Shown here: positions 1-12,560 of the stretch, in pieces
Position numbering within the stretch: position 1 is the first letter of the stretch
Layout: the number at the start of each line of letters is the position of its first letter
Assembly (NCBI GenBank): GCA_037501455.1
Contig: CM074862.1
Location: forward strand, 53,785,501-53,849,500
DNA length: 64,000 nucleotides
From: Lantana camara
Taxonomy: Eukaryota; Streptophyta; Magnoliopsida; Lamiales; Verbenaceae
Reading direction: 5' to 3'
Notes under the pieces: model-generated
Databases searched by the model: none
Seen by the model: only the letters and a program-made list of their open reading frames with translations
What the model was told of the DNA's origin: nothing
Made by a program: the position numbers and the translations under genes

Positions 1-3000
1 ATGCTATCACACGCGCACACATATGCTGTAGATGGTTCATAGTTCTTTCATAAAACGGGATCCGGGTAAAGTGAACTTTTCCAAGTATGAACCATCCTTT
101 ATGAAACAGAATTTTGCCCGCAAGCTAGGCTTCTCCATCCTTACTCCAGAAAAACATGATTTTGTAGAGTATCGGACCGAGGTCAACAATAACTCCACAC
201 ACAGTAGAGTATCAGACCAAGGTCAACAATACCCCACTAGCACATACAAACATGCACCATCCTCCACCGGTTGTCACTTCAGGTAGCTAGCCCTAGGCGA
301 CCTGTAAACATGTAATGGGAACAGATTTGCTATCCGTTCCCAGACAGATTGTCCTGACTTAACAAACCTCCTGTTAAAAGTCGGTATCAATTGTCTAATT
401 GTGGCGGCCGGTATTGGTGATGTCGTTGGCGCACACCTCCCGAACATCACCTCCACACATAACCGCCGGGCCCAAACTGTAAACTGTATGCTTGCATTTC
501 AAGATTAGCAGTGACCAGAGTACCACTCCAGTATGCTAACTATAACATGTGAAACTGTAACTGTAACATATGATTCTGTCTGTAAAACATATGATTCTGT
601 CTGTAAAACATATGAAACTGTACTTTGAAAACATATGCAGAACATGTAACTATCTTTGAACAAGAATGCAGAACTTTGGAAAACATGTGCTGTAGATCAA
701 GGTATACTATTAAAGTATGAATGATCCTTTCAAAAGAATGTCCCGATAAAAGGGATATTTCAAAACGAGGTTTAGCTTTGAATTTCAAAACATATGATAC
801 GATAGTATAATCGTGGTTCCAGTTTGGAAACATTTTTAACTTCACCTCACCTAATAGTAACAAAAGGTAGGTAGACAGATTATGCGGTACCCTGGGGATC
901 CCAGTGCTCAACTTTAACTCCTGTAGGTGGTGTACTAGAGTGAGCTTAAGAACTAAGACCCACTACTAACCAAGATGTATATGAAATGCACGAAACAATG
1001 AACAAGGAACATGTAAAGAACATGTAACACAAGAGAGTAATACCATTTAAGGTATTCAAGAAAGGTAACACACAAAGGAATACGTTAAAGTGAGTTACTC
1101 TCAACATGAGACTATGATCTTACTATAACCGAGTAAGCTTTAGCCAAATTATGAATCCTATCGCAAACCTTAAGTTATAAAAGAAGTCCACGAAAGAAAA
1201 CTCATTTTGAAAACACATTTTAGACCCTGGATATGGAAACCCTAGGTGCAAATGTCTATTAGGAAAGCACAAGTTTTATTTCACTTTTACTATTCAAAAG
1301 CACAATTCAAAAGTACTATTCCAGATTACTATTCATGATTACTATTCATATGTTACTATTCACATGTCGGGTCAAAGGGTCGGGTCAAACCCTTATTATA
1401 CACACACACCCACACACACGGTACACACACACACCATGCACGTACACACACACACACCCTAATTAAATTATGATCTTGATTATAACCTATAGTTTCAAGT
1501 TCAAGTTAATATAATCAAGTGTGATCTAGGTTAAAGGTATAACCTATGGTTAAGAGATCCAATTAAGGCATAAGATCAAGTTATGAAACACTATTCTATC
1601 TTAGGTTATAACATGTGGCACTATTAAAGTGTATAACATATGATCAAGGCTTTAATCCATTAATCCATATCATATCATAAGCTCAATTCATAATTCAAGA
1701 ATCATATAACAATGTGACAACATGTCGCAACATATATCATATCATATCATATCATATCATATATCGTGAACCTTTAGGCATGTAACATGTAACAATTAAA
1801 TTGCAATATCAACATGTAACAAGTTGTGACATAATTAATTGTAAATCACTATTCCATTAGCTAGCATGCATGAACGTAATTCAAATTCCATAATCATGCA
1901 TCAATTCTCATAATATAACAATCATATCACATGATCATAGCATATACTAGAGCAATTCATAACATATTCAAGCATATACTAAACAATTAAAATATATAAA
2001 CATACATTCAAACATATCATGAAAACTATATAATAAATGCATAAACTAAAATCCTATATGGCTTAGGGAAGACCCTAAGACCCAACCTAAACATAGTATA
2101 AACATACCATAACATAAAAACATAAACTAAACTAAAACATAACATAAACTAAAGCATAAAAATGAAACAACTAACCTAGACTCAAAGGGGGGAGACTCAC
2201 GACAAAGAGGGGGAGAGGGAGAGAAGAAAGGGTGTTGTTAACACAACATTTGAGCAAGGATTCAAATGCCATGAGAGGGGTATTTATAGGTTTTGGGAAG
2301 CCCCTCACATTGGAAATAAACTTGAGGTAAGGGTATGAGAGCAAAAGTGTATAGCTTCTCTTGGAAGCTTCATCAATCATGAACCAAATTTGGGACTTCT
2401 GGGGGGTATTTCAGTAATTTCGTGGCCAAGACTCGAGGATAACTGGCTGGAAGTATAACCATTCCGTCCGGGCAAAAATTAGCTTCGAAACGCATATTCA
2501 TTCGTCGAAATCGGATTTACCTTTTGAAAGATACATTAGTTTTAGTGAATAACGACTTTCTAGAATGATTTTCAAGTCCGGATTGTTTCCAAAATTCAAG
2601 AAATAAATCGAGAAGCGTTTTGAATCCAATATCGACTATAAAACATTTTACCGTTAAAAAGTTGAAAACGTAGAGTGAATAGTGAATCCTCACGTACGAG
2701 CGTACGCTTCAAAATTTCAAGCTAGGGTTTGAATCAAGAGTTGTAAAACATTTCAAAAATCTTGAAATAGCTCAAATAGTGCAAATCCGAAGAGAAAACA
2801 TTTTCCGAATGAAAACCGTTCGTAGAAGAAATAGTGAACTAGGGTTTTCGTAAACATTTTCAATAAAACCAATGCTCAAAATAGATTTCCAAGTCAAGAA
2901 TGATTTCAAAAGACTCATCGCGACTCAAGGATCGATTCGACTGTAAACTTGGGTAGGAAACGTATCAGAATCAAAAGCTCATTTTTAGATGAATAGTAAC

Positions 3001-3325
3001 TTTGGTCGGTAAGTTCCAAAAGTACCCTTATGGTTCAAGAAAGACTCTCTGAGCTCGGGAAACATGTTCAAACGATAGGGAAACATGTGTGATGAACCTC
3101 TAGGGTTCGAGTAACAATATGAACAAGGTAGGCTCGGGTTATGAATAGTAAACTGTATCAAAGGCCAAGAATTCCCCCTTAAAACATGTCAGATCATATA
3201 CTAGCACAAAGTTCATGTAAGAATGCAATGCATGATGATTCAAAAAGTTGGATCACGGTCTATAAACGCTTTACCAATGCCGTTAACTCACTGTTTTCAT
3301 ACAGGCCCTGTTTTGGGCTGTTACA
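1..3325 (-). repeat. 3' LTR of element A (partial)
   Basis: The LTR begins on the minus strand at 3325 with TGTAACAGCC and continues past the window start. It is the partner of the LTR at 13429-17479. It carries the TATAAATA-type box (near 2280-2290, minus), the candidate splice donor in AGTCTAG|GTTAGT near 2175, a CA-rich microsatellite (about 1399-1459), an ATATC/TCATA run near 1735-1760 and the hairpin at 416-451. No gene is present; small open frames are not conserved outside the LTR copies. Confidence 0.9.
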
Positions 3326-5524
3326 ATCACCTCTCCTTAAAGAGAATCTGTCCTCAGATTCTTCCAATGTAACTGCAAACAACTCGGGGTGATGCTTCTG
3401 CATTTTCGCTTCTGTCTCCCTGGTTGCCTCTTCTGTCCCATGTCCCTTCCAAAGGACTTTAACCAAAGGAATTTTCCTATTCTTCAGCTCTTGAAACTTC
3501 CTATCTAGAATCTTAGCGGGCTTCAAAACTTAAGTCAAATCCGGTTCCAACGGTATCTCTTCTATTGGCACAACCTCTGTCTCATCCGAGAAACACTTGC
3601 GAAGCTGAGATACATGAAATACGTTGTGGATTCCTGTTAGACATACAGGCAAATTCAATCTATAAGCAGTCGGTCCGACTCTCTCCAGTATCTCATACGG
3701 TCCAACATATCTCGAGTTTAACTTTCCACCTTTCCCAATTCGGGAAAATCCTTTCCTTGGCGATGCCTTCAGAAATACCTTTTCGCCCACTGCGAATTCC
3801 AAATCCCTTCTTCGTCGATCAGTATAACTCTTCTGCCTGTCCTGGGCAGCTTTCATTCTCTGGCGAATGATCTGAATCTTCTCCGTCGTTTCTCTTATCC
3901 ATTTAGCTGAATTCACTCTGATTGGTCCTTTCTCAGTACATCTTGCTTCATCCAAATCCCAGTTTAACGGGGATCTACATTTTCTTCCATACAAGGCTTC
4001 ATATGGAGCAGCTTTAATAGAAGCTTGATAACTATTGTTGTATGCAAACTCCACAAGAAGTAAACACTCTTTCCAACTTTCCTGGAAGTCCAAAGCGCAA
4101 GCTCTTAGCATATCTTCCAAGTATTTGATCATCCTTTCGGATTGTCCATCCGTCCGAGGATGCGCTGCAGTACTGAAGTTCAACTTCGTTCACATCAAAG
4201 TCTGAATTTCCTTCCATAATTGCGACGTGAATTTCGGACCTCTGTCTGACACTATGCTGTCTGGAACTCCATGTAGTCTGACAATCTCTTGCTGATACAG
4301 CTTTGCTAACGTGCTGACCTTATCCGTTGTCTTTACTGGCAAAAAGTGTGCTGACTTTCTCAATCGATCAATGATCACCCAGATACTATCTTGTCCTCCT
4401 CTGACTTTGGGTAATCCAGTGACAAAATCTATCGTGATTTGCTCCCATTTCCATGTCGGAATCGGTAATGGTTGCAACTTCCCACTCGGCTTCTGGTGCT
4501 CAGCTTTAACTTTCTGACAAGTTAAGCACTTCTTGACATAGTTGGCTATGTCTCTCTTCATTCCGTTCCACCAGAAATGCGTCTTAACATCTTGATACAT
4601 CTTAGTGCCTCCGGGATGTATCGTGTACTTAGTCTTGTGCGCTTCGTCGAGAATCTCTTTTCTCAAAACAGTTGGCACGCATACTTGACTTTTGTACCTC
4701 AATATTCCATGTTCATCAATCCTGAACTTGGTCTCATCATCTTTCTCCTTAGATTCGAGACATTTCTTGATCCACTCGTCGTTCTTCTGTGCTTCCAACA
4801 CTTGCTCTTTCAAAGGTGATATCATCACAACGTTCGTGATTCGAGCTTTAGTTATCACCTCCATTCTCTCTGTTCGATCAATCTCGGGCTTGGCAAAAAT
4901 CTGTGCCAAACTAACTTTCCTGCTCAATGCATTGGCTACAACATTCGCCTTTCCTGGATGGTACTGAATAATGCAATCGTAGTCCTCCAGAAATTCCATC
5001 CATCTCCTCTGTCGCATATTCAACTCCTTCTGAGTGAATAGATATCGCAGGCTCTTATGATCAGTGAAGATCTCAAACGTAACTCCATACAGGTAATGTC
5101 TCCACTTTCCAAGAGCAAAAATTATCGCTGCTAACTCCAAATCATATGTTGGGTAGTTGACTTCATGCGTTTTGAGTTTCCTTGATGCATACACAATCAC
5201 TTTTCCATTCTGCATCAAAACTCCTCCTAGTCCTTCTTTCGAAGCATCGGTGTAGACAGTGTAACCTTCTTTTCCTTCTGGTAACGCTAACACAGGTGCA
5301 GTCATTAGCATCTCCTTCAATCTTTGAAAACTTTGCTCACACTTCTCAGTCCATTCAAATTTCCCTTCTTTCTTTGTCAACTTAGTGAGAGGTGAGGTGT
5401 AGCTATCTTCGAGAAATCTTTGACAAACCTCCGGTAGTAACCAGCTAATCCCAGAAAACTCCTCACTTCTGAGGGATTCTTCGGTGACTTCCAATCCATA
5501 ATCGTTTCGATCTTCGAGGGATCT
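3260..5524 (-). pseudogene. pol: Element A pol, 3' part: end of RT, RNase H, integrase, chromodomain-type tail
   Basis: The frame resumes after S1 with the RT end ([14 protein letters not shown]). It then shifts frame near 5390-5400, and continues through RNase H ([16 protein letters not shown]), the integrase HHCC finger and core (DFVTGLP and SDRGPKF carry the first two acidic residues, TDGQSER the third), and the tail ILDRKFQEL..KVLWKG. Two in-frame nonsense codons interrupt it: TGA at 4190-4192 (a Gly codon in relatives) just before TKLNFSTAAHP, and TAA at 3530-3532 (Tyr in relatives). The last open stretch has no stop before the PPT and reads into the LTR to 3260, unlike B and C, which stop before the PPT. 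No functional product is expected. Confidence 0.9.
3326..3345 (-). promoter_or_regulatory. Polypurine tract of element A
   Basis: On the minus strand a purine-rich run (TTTAAGGAGAGGTGAT) directly abuts the LTR start TGTAACAGCC at 3325. This is the usual position of the plus-strand primer. The same sequence context (gaggac-agattct then the purine run) precedes the 3' LTRs of elements B, C and D. Confidence 0.75.
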
Positions 5525-7568
5525 TGTAGCACCCCGAAGAGGCCACAACCCCGCACCGTCGTACCTCTCAAGTGGCTAGGAGACCTAGCCCCCAAGAAGC
5601 GCGCCGGCGAACGGACAAAACAATACAAGATCAGAGTACTAGAAGGGAATATTGCAGCGGAAATATGAGAAATTTAAAACTTTCGAAACATAAATCATGA
5701 GCACAAGAGGCTAGTAACCAAGTACAAGGACTATACAGGAATTGAGTAATGAAAGAGATATTTCGATAGAGTGTCAAGGAAAATATAACAAGTAACAAAG
5801 GACACCGGAGGCTAGATCGATAAGTACCTAATCGAACGCTACATTATCATCAAGAGGGTGGAGACCAAGATGGTTCAAAAGAACCTGACCACAAGAGCAC
5901 AACAAAAGATTTCCTATACTTCAAGATACCAGCCAACAAGCAATCACTGAACCTGAAACCATGAGGTCAGAAAACAGGGTGGAGGTATTAGTCAAAAGGA
6001 CTAAGTGAGGCATGACTTTTGAAACAATATAAGTACTTAAACTTTAGGTTTTTAGAAAAGGATTTACTTCAAAGCTGTACTTTAAAACTGAATTTCGAAA
6101 TCTTTATTTCAGAATCGTATTCCAAAACATTACTTTGAAACGAGATTTCCAAGCAAGCACACACATGCACACACATCAGAGGTTCTGGTTCATATATACT
6201 TTATAAACGGGGAACAGGGTACGGGATATTTTCCAAAAGTATGAACCAGACTTTAAAACCAAAGTTGCCTGCAAGCTAGGCCATATCCATCCTTTACTCC
6301 TCAAAAACATTTACAAAGTTGGTATCGAGATCCATTAGGATCCCAACACCCATAATCACATGCACCACCCCTTCTCCCCTTATTGTCGCGCCCAGGGAGC
6401 TACCCCGCGGTGACGTGCAAAACGGGAGGAATTTACCACCTCTCCCGACCTTCGATGTGGAGTAACCAACCTCCGATTAAACCATCACCAAGGTCATTAC
6501 GGCGGCCAGTCTCATAGTAGCCATTGGCGCACGCCTCCCGGTCTACTACTTAACCATACCACCAGGGCCCAACATAGCAAAATTTCCAAAGCTTGCTTTC
6601 AGAATATCAAACGTGCATAAGCACGCAGAGTTCAGAAGACTGAACCTTTAATCAAAGTGGCATAACAGTGAACAGAACGTATATCAGAGATCATTGCTTT
6701 AAACTTGAAGCATTGTCCCAAAACGGGAAAACGTTAAACTTTGAAAGATAGGAATCTTTGCACCCGAAGGCGTTGATTTTGAAATCATTTGAAAACGAAG
6801 GAATATTCATGGTTCCAGTTGAAATAGTTTAAACCTCACCTACAGATACGGTATTATGCAATAATACCAGAGCCACAGTAAATCCGGACTTCACCTGTGA
6901 GTGGTGAATGATTAAGTTTCTATCCAAAAACCACATAGTCACATAAGCAAGTAGGGACGACCTTAAGACATTCAATAACACATAACGATATCACATGTAC
7001 AGGACAAAGCGTTATCAAAGTATATCATATCATGTGGCGAGATTTCATGATAATTATTCAATAACCATCAAAGCATGAAGGCATAATAGGATTCATGTAA
7101 TGCAGTACATAAGATAGTGATACCATTTAATGCAGGAGAATCATTTAACTAAGAATGAAACATTGATTGTGAGTTGTCCTTAAACTTGAGTTAATAGATC
7201 AATGCAATCGAACAATCTTTAATCAATTTATGATCATAGACATGAGCCTTAAGGAACTAAGTTCCAAACTATATAAATGATTCATGATTGAGTGAGGATA
7301 TCCATGTATTGAAGTATAAGATCAACAAGAATGCGGAACACTTAAACAAGGAATAATCTTTTCGAAGAAAGGATTCAAGTAAACGATTAGTCTCAGTTGA
7401 AAACTCGTGTCAAGAACTCAAGGGTATATATTCTGACGGTCTTAAAACAATCTCATTTAGAAAAGAAATGTGAACTTTGAAACCTACTTTGATCCCCTGT
7501 TTTTGAGAATTTTTGAAAAAGGCTTTGACCGTTGAATTCGTCTCTTTGAAACGATCATTTAGGTTAAA

Positions 7569-7645
7569 AGTCAAAATTCTTGGTCAAGGTCAAAGTCAAT
7601 GGTCAAAGCCAAAGGTCAAGGGTCAAAGGTCAAGGTCAAAGGTCA
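7569..7645. repeat. GGTCAA/AGGTCA direct-repeat cluster
   Basis: About nine close copies of (A)GGTCAA occur in 77 bp of solo LTR S1. Read on the minus strand they are TTGACC, the WRKY W-box core. The cluster lies inside the candidate leader intron rather than upstream of the TATA box. Confidence 0.6.
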
Positions 7646-7654
7646 CTATTCAAG

Positions 7655-7945
7655 TATACGGTATATATACTGTATGTATACGGTACTTATATTGTATGTA
7701 TACGTGTATTTATATCGTATGTATACGGTATTTATACTGTATGTATACGGTATTTATACGGGGATACCTACCGTATTTATACAGTATTTATACAGGGTAC
7801 ATACAGTATTTATACAAGAATACATGTGGTATTTATACTAGAATACATACGGTATTTATACAAAAGTACATACGTATTTGTTATGGAAATACACATAGTA
7901 TTTATACGAAAGTATACACGTATTTATACATGTTGGAATCAAATA
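7655..7945. repeat. Degenerate GTATTTATAC-type tandem repeats
   Basis: A run of imperfect 10-12-base units (GTATACGGTATTTATACTGT and variants) spans about 290 bp inside S1. The open frames across it in several phases are Tyr/Ile-rich artefacts of the repeat and not genes. Confidence 0.7.
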
Positions 7946-9351
7946 CGTACACGTATATTATACATGTATACCATAACATATATCAATTGGTCAAGTATAA
8001 ATATGTAACAATTAATTAAACATGTAACATGTTAAACTATAGGTTATACTTTAATTATGTAACATTAAATAACATGTAACATTTAATTAAATTAGGTAAC
8101 AAATTAAACTACCTAAGTATGATCATAAAATAAATAACATGTAACATGTCATAATAATTGTCACATAATTAAATTATGTAACACATTTCATAATTCATAA
8201 ATTCATGAATATTTAAAAACATAAATTAAATCACATATTTCATGCATAAAATAAAACATAAATTAAATCCTAAACCTAGCATAATTAATAAATAAATTAA
8301 AACATAAAATAAAACATAAATTAAAACACAAATTAAACTAATTAAAACATAAAAAAAATAAGAAAACATACCTATTCTTCAAGGGGGGGAGACGTGAGTT
8401 TGGAGGTGTGAGGGAGAGAATGAAACCCCAACACACTTATTTATAGTTGTTGGGAAGGACTAGGGTGCAAATAATATTTATTCTAGGGACTTGAGGTGGG
8501 GCATTTTATGAAATTTCCAAAAATAGGTTTGCTCTTTAGTATAATTGTTACAGCAGGGGTAATCTGGTAATTTCACCTTCGTCCTGCGTATTTTTTAAGC
8601 TGGAAAAGTGCCCAAGAGCTAGGAAATAAAATTAGCTTCAAAACGGTTACTCACGGATCAAAATCGGACGTACGGTTCAAAAGTTATAAGCTTCGGAAGA
8701 TTTGATTTTCTTGAATTTCGAAAATTAATTTAATTATGAAATAAATACTAGGATGAAATTTGAAGGTCCGAAAGGCTTTCCAAAATATAGAAAAAATCGA
8801 GGAACGTTATGGCGATGATCTCAAGGGCTAAATCATTCTAACGAAGGAAATATATTCAACCGACGGAAACTTTTATTTGAAAATAAATTCTTAAATTGCT
8901 CTGGACACATAAACGAAACCTCAAACCATTGAAAAGAGAGTTGAAAAATTCCAAGAAAGTACGTATAGGTTCTTTGAGGTCTTTCGCATAAAATGGCGTA
9001 GTGCTGGTTCGGAAAATGAATAGTACTTTTAACAAAATTTCCCAAAATACCCCTAACGATCAAGAAAGGATTTCGAAGCTTCGAAAACATGTTCATATGA
9101 CTGGGAAGCATGAGTTATGAACCTCTAAGGTTCCAATGAGATGCTAGGGCAAGGTAGGCTCGGAAAATGAATAGTGAATTTGATTCGTGGTAAGGAAATC
9201 CCCCTTAGAACACAATACGACTAGTGAATGCACATTGTTTACATAAGAATGCAATGCATGAATATTTGTAAAGGTGAACCAAGGTATATAAACGCATTCT
9301 TGTCCTCTTTGATTTACTGTTTTCAGCTAGGTCCTGATACGGGCTGTTACA

Positions 9352-10659
9352 GATCTACTTCGATTCCAGATCCTGATATGATGTGTCCGAGAAATGTAAC
9401 TCTCTCAAGCCAAAACTCACATTTACTGAACTTTGCATATAGCTTGTGATCCAGCAAACTGCGTAACACGATTCGAAGATGTTCAGCATGTTCCTCCGGT
9501 GTCTTCGAAAATACCAAAATATCATCGATGAAGATTACTACAAACTTGTCGAGAAACGGCTTGAATATACGTTGCATCATATCTATGAATGCAGCTGGTA
9601 CGTTCGTCAAACCAAACGGCATTACTACAAACTCATAATGTCCGTATCGACTGTTGAAAGCAGTCTTCGGAATATCTACTTCCCTAATCTTCAATTGATA
9701 ATATCCTTGTCTTAGATCTAACTTGGAGTAGACCTTCGATGCTTGAAGTATATCGAACAGCTCTTCAATATGAGGGAGAGGATACTTATTCTTGATCGTC
9801 ATCCTATTCAGCTCCCGATAGTCAATGCATAAACGCAATGATCCATCATTCTTCTTAACAAAAAGCACAGGCGCTCCCCACGACGATGTGCTCGGTCGAA
9901 CATATCCAGACTCAATCAGTTCATCCAATTCAGCTGGAGCCATTCTATAAGGTGTCTTGGAGTACTGCTCAGCTCCTGATATCATCTCGATCATAAACTC
10001 CAAATCTCGGTCAGGAGGTAACGAATCCAAATGCTCGGGAAACACATCTAGGAACTCGTTCACCACTTCCACTTCTTCGATCTTAAGTTGATCTCTCGGT
10101 CTATTCAAAAGATAAGCAACAATTCCAATAGCTCCTTTCTGAATCAACTTCTTAGCTTCCATCGAAGAAATCACTGATAACTTCTCAACTTTCCCTTCTG
10201 ATGTCCCACTTTCATCTTCTTCCAAGATGATCTCTTTCTTGTAACAATCCAACTTAGCTTGGTACTTAGACAACCAATCCATACCAAGTATAACATCGTA
10301 TCTTGTCATCGGCAACTCAATAAGATCCGTCGGGTAACAACGGGTACCAATATATATAGGGCAACGTTTATATACTTGATCCGTAACAAGGAAAGTTCCC
10401 AAAGGAGAACTCACTTCAATTTTATATGGCAAGTATTCAAGTGGAAACTGTAAATGCGCATATAATTTAGATGCAACAAATGAATACGTAGCACCAGGGT
10501 CATACAAGACCTTAACTGGCGTGTTAAGAATGTGCACAATATCTTCCACAACAGACGAAGGATCAACCTCCTCCTTACCATCCAAAGCATAAGCTCTGCC
10601 TTTGACCACCGGTTTGTTCGTCGTACCCACCACCCCTTTTCCTTTATCCTGGACCCCAA
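9352..10659 (-). pseudogene. pol: Element A protease and reverse transcriptase
   Basis: An uninterrupted minus-strand frame from the zinc-knuckle end to S1. It contains the aspartic protease site ([10 protein letters not shown], Asp near 10501) and most of the RT: the [20 protein letters not shown] region, [22 protein letters not shown], and the catalytic FIDDILVFS (first Asp near 9526). It ends at [14 protein letters not shown] where S1 was inserted. It is in the same frame as gag, as in chromoviruses with a single polyprotein. The residues needed for catalysis look intact here, but upstream nonsense codons and S1 prevent a complete product. Confidence 0.9.
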
Positions 10660-11740
10660 ATCTCCTGATCTTGTGCGGGCAACTATCCATATGGTGCTCA
10701 GGGGAACCACACGCGAAACACTGTCCAGCTTTCTTGCGACTGTTCTCCTCAGTGTGTCCAGTTCGACGATAATATCAGTAAACAATTTCCTCTGGACCTG
10801 GCTAAGGTGCTCTCTGCTGTTGTGGCGCCCTCTGGTACTGCTGTGGCGCTTTCTGCTTCTGTGCTTACTGTTTTGGTAGAGCCTTCTGTTGTTGATGCTG
10901 TGGTGCTACCATTGGCTTCTTTCCGGTTCCTTGGGGAAAAGATCCGGATGGTCGCTTGTTCCCTTGATAAGGCTTAGGGTTAGAAGGTCCTTGACGTGCT
11001 GTAGTTATCTTGATCTACTTGTGTGCAGCCTCAACCCTTAGCGCTCTATCAACAGCCCGGTTGTAGGTCTCAATGTCCAAAGAAGCAAGTGCCAACCGAA
11101 GTTCGGGCTTCAGTCCATCAATAAACCTCTTTGTCTTGTGACGCTCATCATTCAGAATATGAGGCCCATACTTGATCAGCCTCACAAACCTAGCCTCATA
11201 CTCCATCACATTCATAGTTCCCTGAACTAAACTCATAAACTCAGCCTCTCGTGCATCACGAGTCACTTGAGACGTATACTTCTGCTGAAACTCTCTGATA
11301 AACTCATCCCAACTTCCTTCAACGTTATTCTCAATCCACAAATGCTGAACGTGCTTCCACCAATTATATGCAGCTCCGTCCATAAGGAAAGTAGCATACC
11401 GAACTCGTTCATGATCCTTTGGGTAGATCTCCGTAGCCTCGAAAATCTTCTCAAGCCTAGTAATCCAATTCTACGCCTTTAGGTCGTTCGGTTCTCCATA
11501 GAACTTAGGTGGATTCATCCTCAGAAATTTTTCCAGTGACCTTTCATTATGAGGATTATCTCTCTGATTACAAGCTCTTGCGAATTGTCGTAGCACATCC
11601 CTTAACTCTGGAGTTCCCTCCCGTTCAGGGGGTGGCGTGACATCTCTTTGGGGTGGCATGACATCTCTTTGGGGTGGCGTGACATCTCTTTGGGGTGGCA
11701 GTGGTGGTACACGATTCCGGGGTGCTCTTCTTGGTGGCAT
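10660..11740 (-). pseudogene. gag: Element A gag (capsid and zinc knuckles)
   Basis: The start is the ATG at 11740 (MPPRRAPRNR), followed by three copies of a Pro/Arg-rich PPQRDV-type repeat. The capsid domain follows (FLMDGAAYNWWKHV, FIREFQQKYTSQVTRDAREAEF, DERHKTKRFIDGL), then a Gln-rich linker and the nucleocapsid. The second zinc knuckle is intact ([16 protein letters not shown]2CX4HX4C). The first has decayed: its Cys positions read stop, Tyr and Ser. In-frame stops lie at 11471-11473 and 11015-11017, with three more in the linker/first knuckle between about 10870 and 10770. There are no frameshifts. Confidence 0.88.
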
Positions 11741-12560
11741 ATTGTTACTGAATTCATAAGCATTCAGATACATATATTCGATGCATGTCATATAATGATT
11801 CACAGAATCCATAACCACGTATTCACATTCCCACGTAGTCACATATAAGCATGAGAACAACACATTCTCATAACAACATATCAACAAAGATTCCAACATA
11901 TCATGTAATCAGAAACAACTATCAGACAACATGTAAACGGGAACAAAAGCTCGTGTAACATATCAACATATCAGAAACATGTATAACATATCCCAATGCA
12001 TGATCAACTTGTAAACGGGAACAGAACGTGTACTGTCATATCCACAAGAACTGTAACAAGATCAGAAGTATGATCAACATATCCAGAAACGTATTCAACA
12101 TATCAAGAATAATAGCATGCTATCAATAAATGAAATGGCATGATCTTATCAACGGTCCTAATGGTATCTTGAAGAAACTCTAACACTCATGCAATGACAG
12201 TTATGGAAAGCAGAAAACAGATATCCAACATAAAGCCGAAAGTGTTATAATTGTGCAAGGTTTGGTAAAATTTACTACATGCCACATGTTAACAGTATTA
12301 ATTCAAAATGGGGAGGACCCGATACTATCGAGTTGACTCCCTTACAGGCCTTACCAATCCGTCCAACCCTGCTGAAAATAACCTAGTAGGTACTAAGTCA
12401 TCTGAACCGTCATCCGTGGTGCCAAAAGTCGGGGATCATCTACCATAGCTATACATCCCCTCATCCAAAAGTCAGTCCTGAACTGTCCCGGCTATACGTC
12501 CGCCATCCATAGATAGATATATATGCATCAGTACTATATACAGAAACCTCACATCAGCGA
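11741..12560 (-). other. Non-coding leader of element A between extra ORF and gag
   Basis: About 820 bp separate the extra upstream ORF from the gag start. The interior is rich in AACATATC/ACATGTAAC-like words and has no conserved reading frame that I can see. It could hold dimerisation or packaging signals or a second intron, but nothing in the sequence proves this. Confidence 0.5.

Larger units (their letters stand above)
5953..8371 (-). other. Candidate leader intron in solo LTR S1
   Basis: On the minus strand the sequence GAATAG|GTATGTTTTC (GT at 8371) lies about 70 nt after the TATA box. It ends in a pyrimidine-rich CATGGTTTCAG|GTTCAG (AG at 5953), with GACTAATACC about 35 nt upstream as a branch-point-like site. 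Length is 2419 bp and the interior is AT-rich. The donor is identical in ten bases to that of element B. This is a prediction from sequence only. Confidence 0.6.
5525..9351 (-). mobile_element. Solo LTR S1 (chromovirus family) inserted in element A RT
   Basis: A 3827-bp unit begins TGTAGCACCCCG and ends GGGCTGTTACA on the plus strand, and is flanked by perfect 5-bp target duplications GATCT (5520-5524 and 9352-9356). It has no internal region, so it is a solo LTR left by LTR-LTR recombination. Sense is minus: a TATAAATA box lies at 8445-8438, followed by a pyrimidine-rich leader. Blocks resemble the LTRs of A and B. Removing it and one TSD copy restores the RT reading frame of A across [10 protein letters not shown]. 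Confidence 0.95.

Noticed and set aside
7513..8019. 168-codon Tyr/Ile-rich open frame (and overlapping frames)
   Set aside because: It lies across the GGTCAA and GTATTTATAC repeats, is open in several frames at once and has no domain; an artefact of simple repeats in S1.
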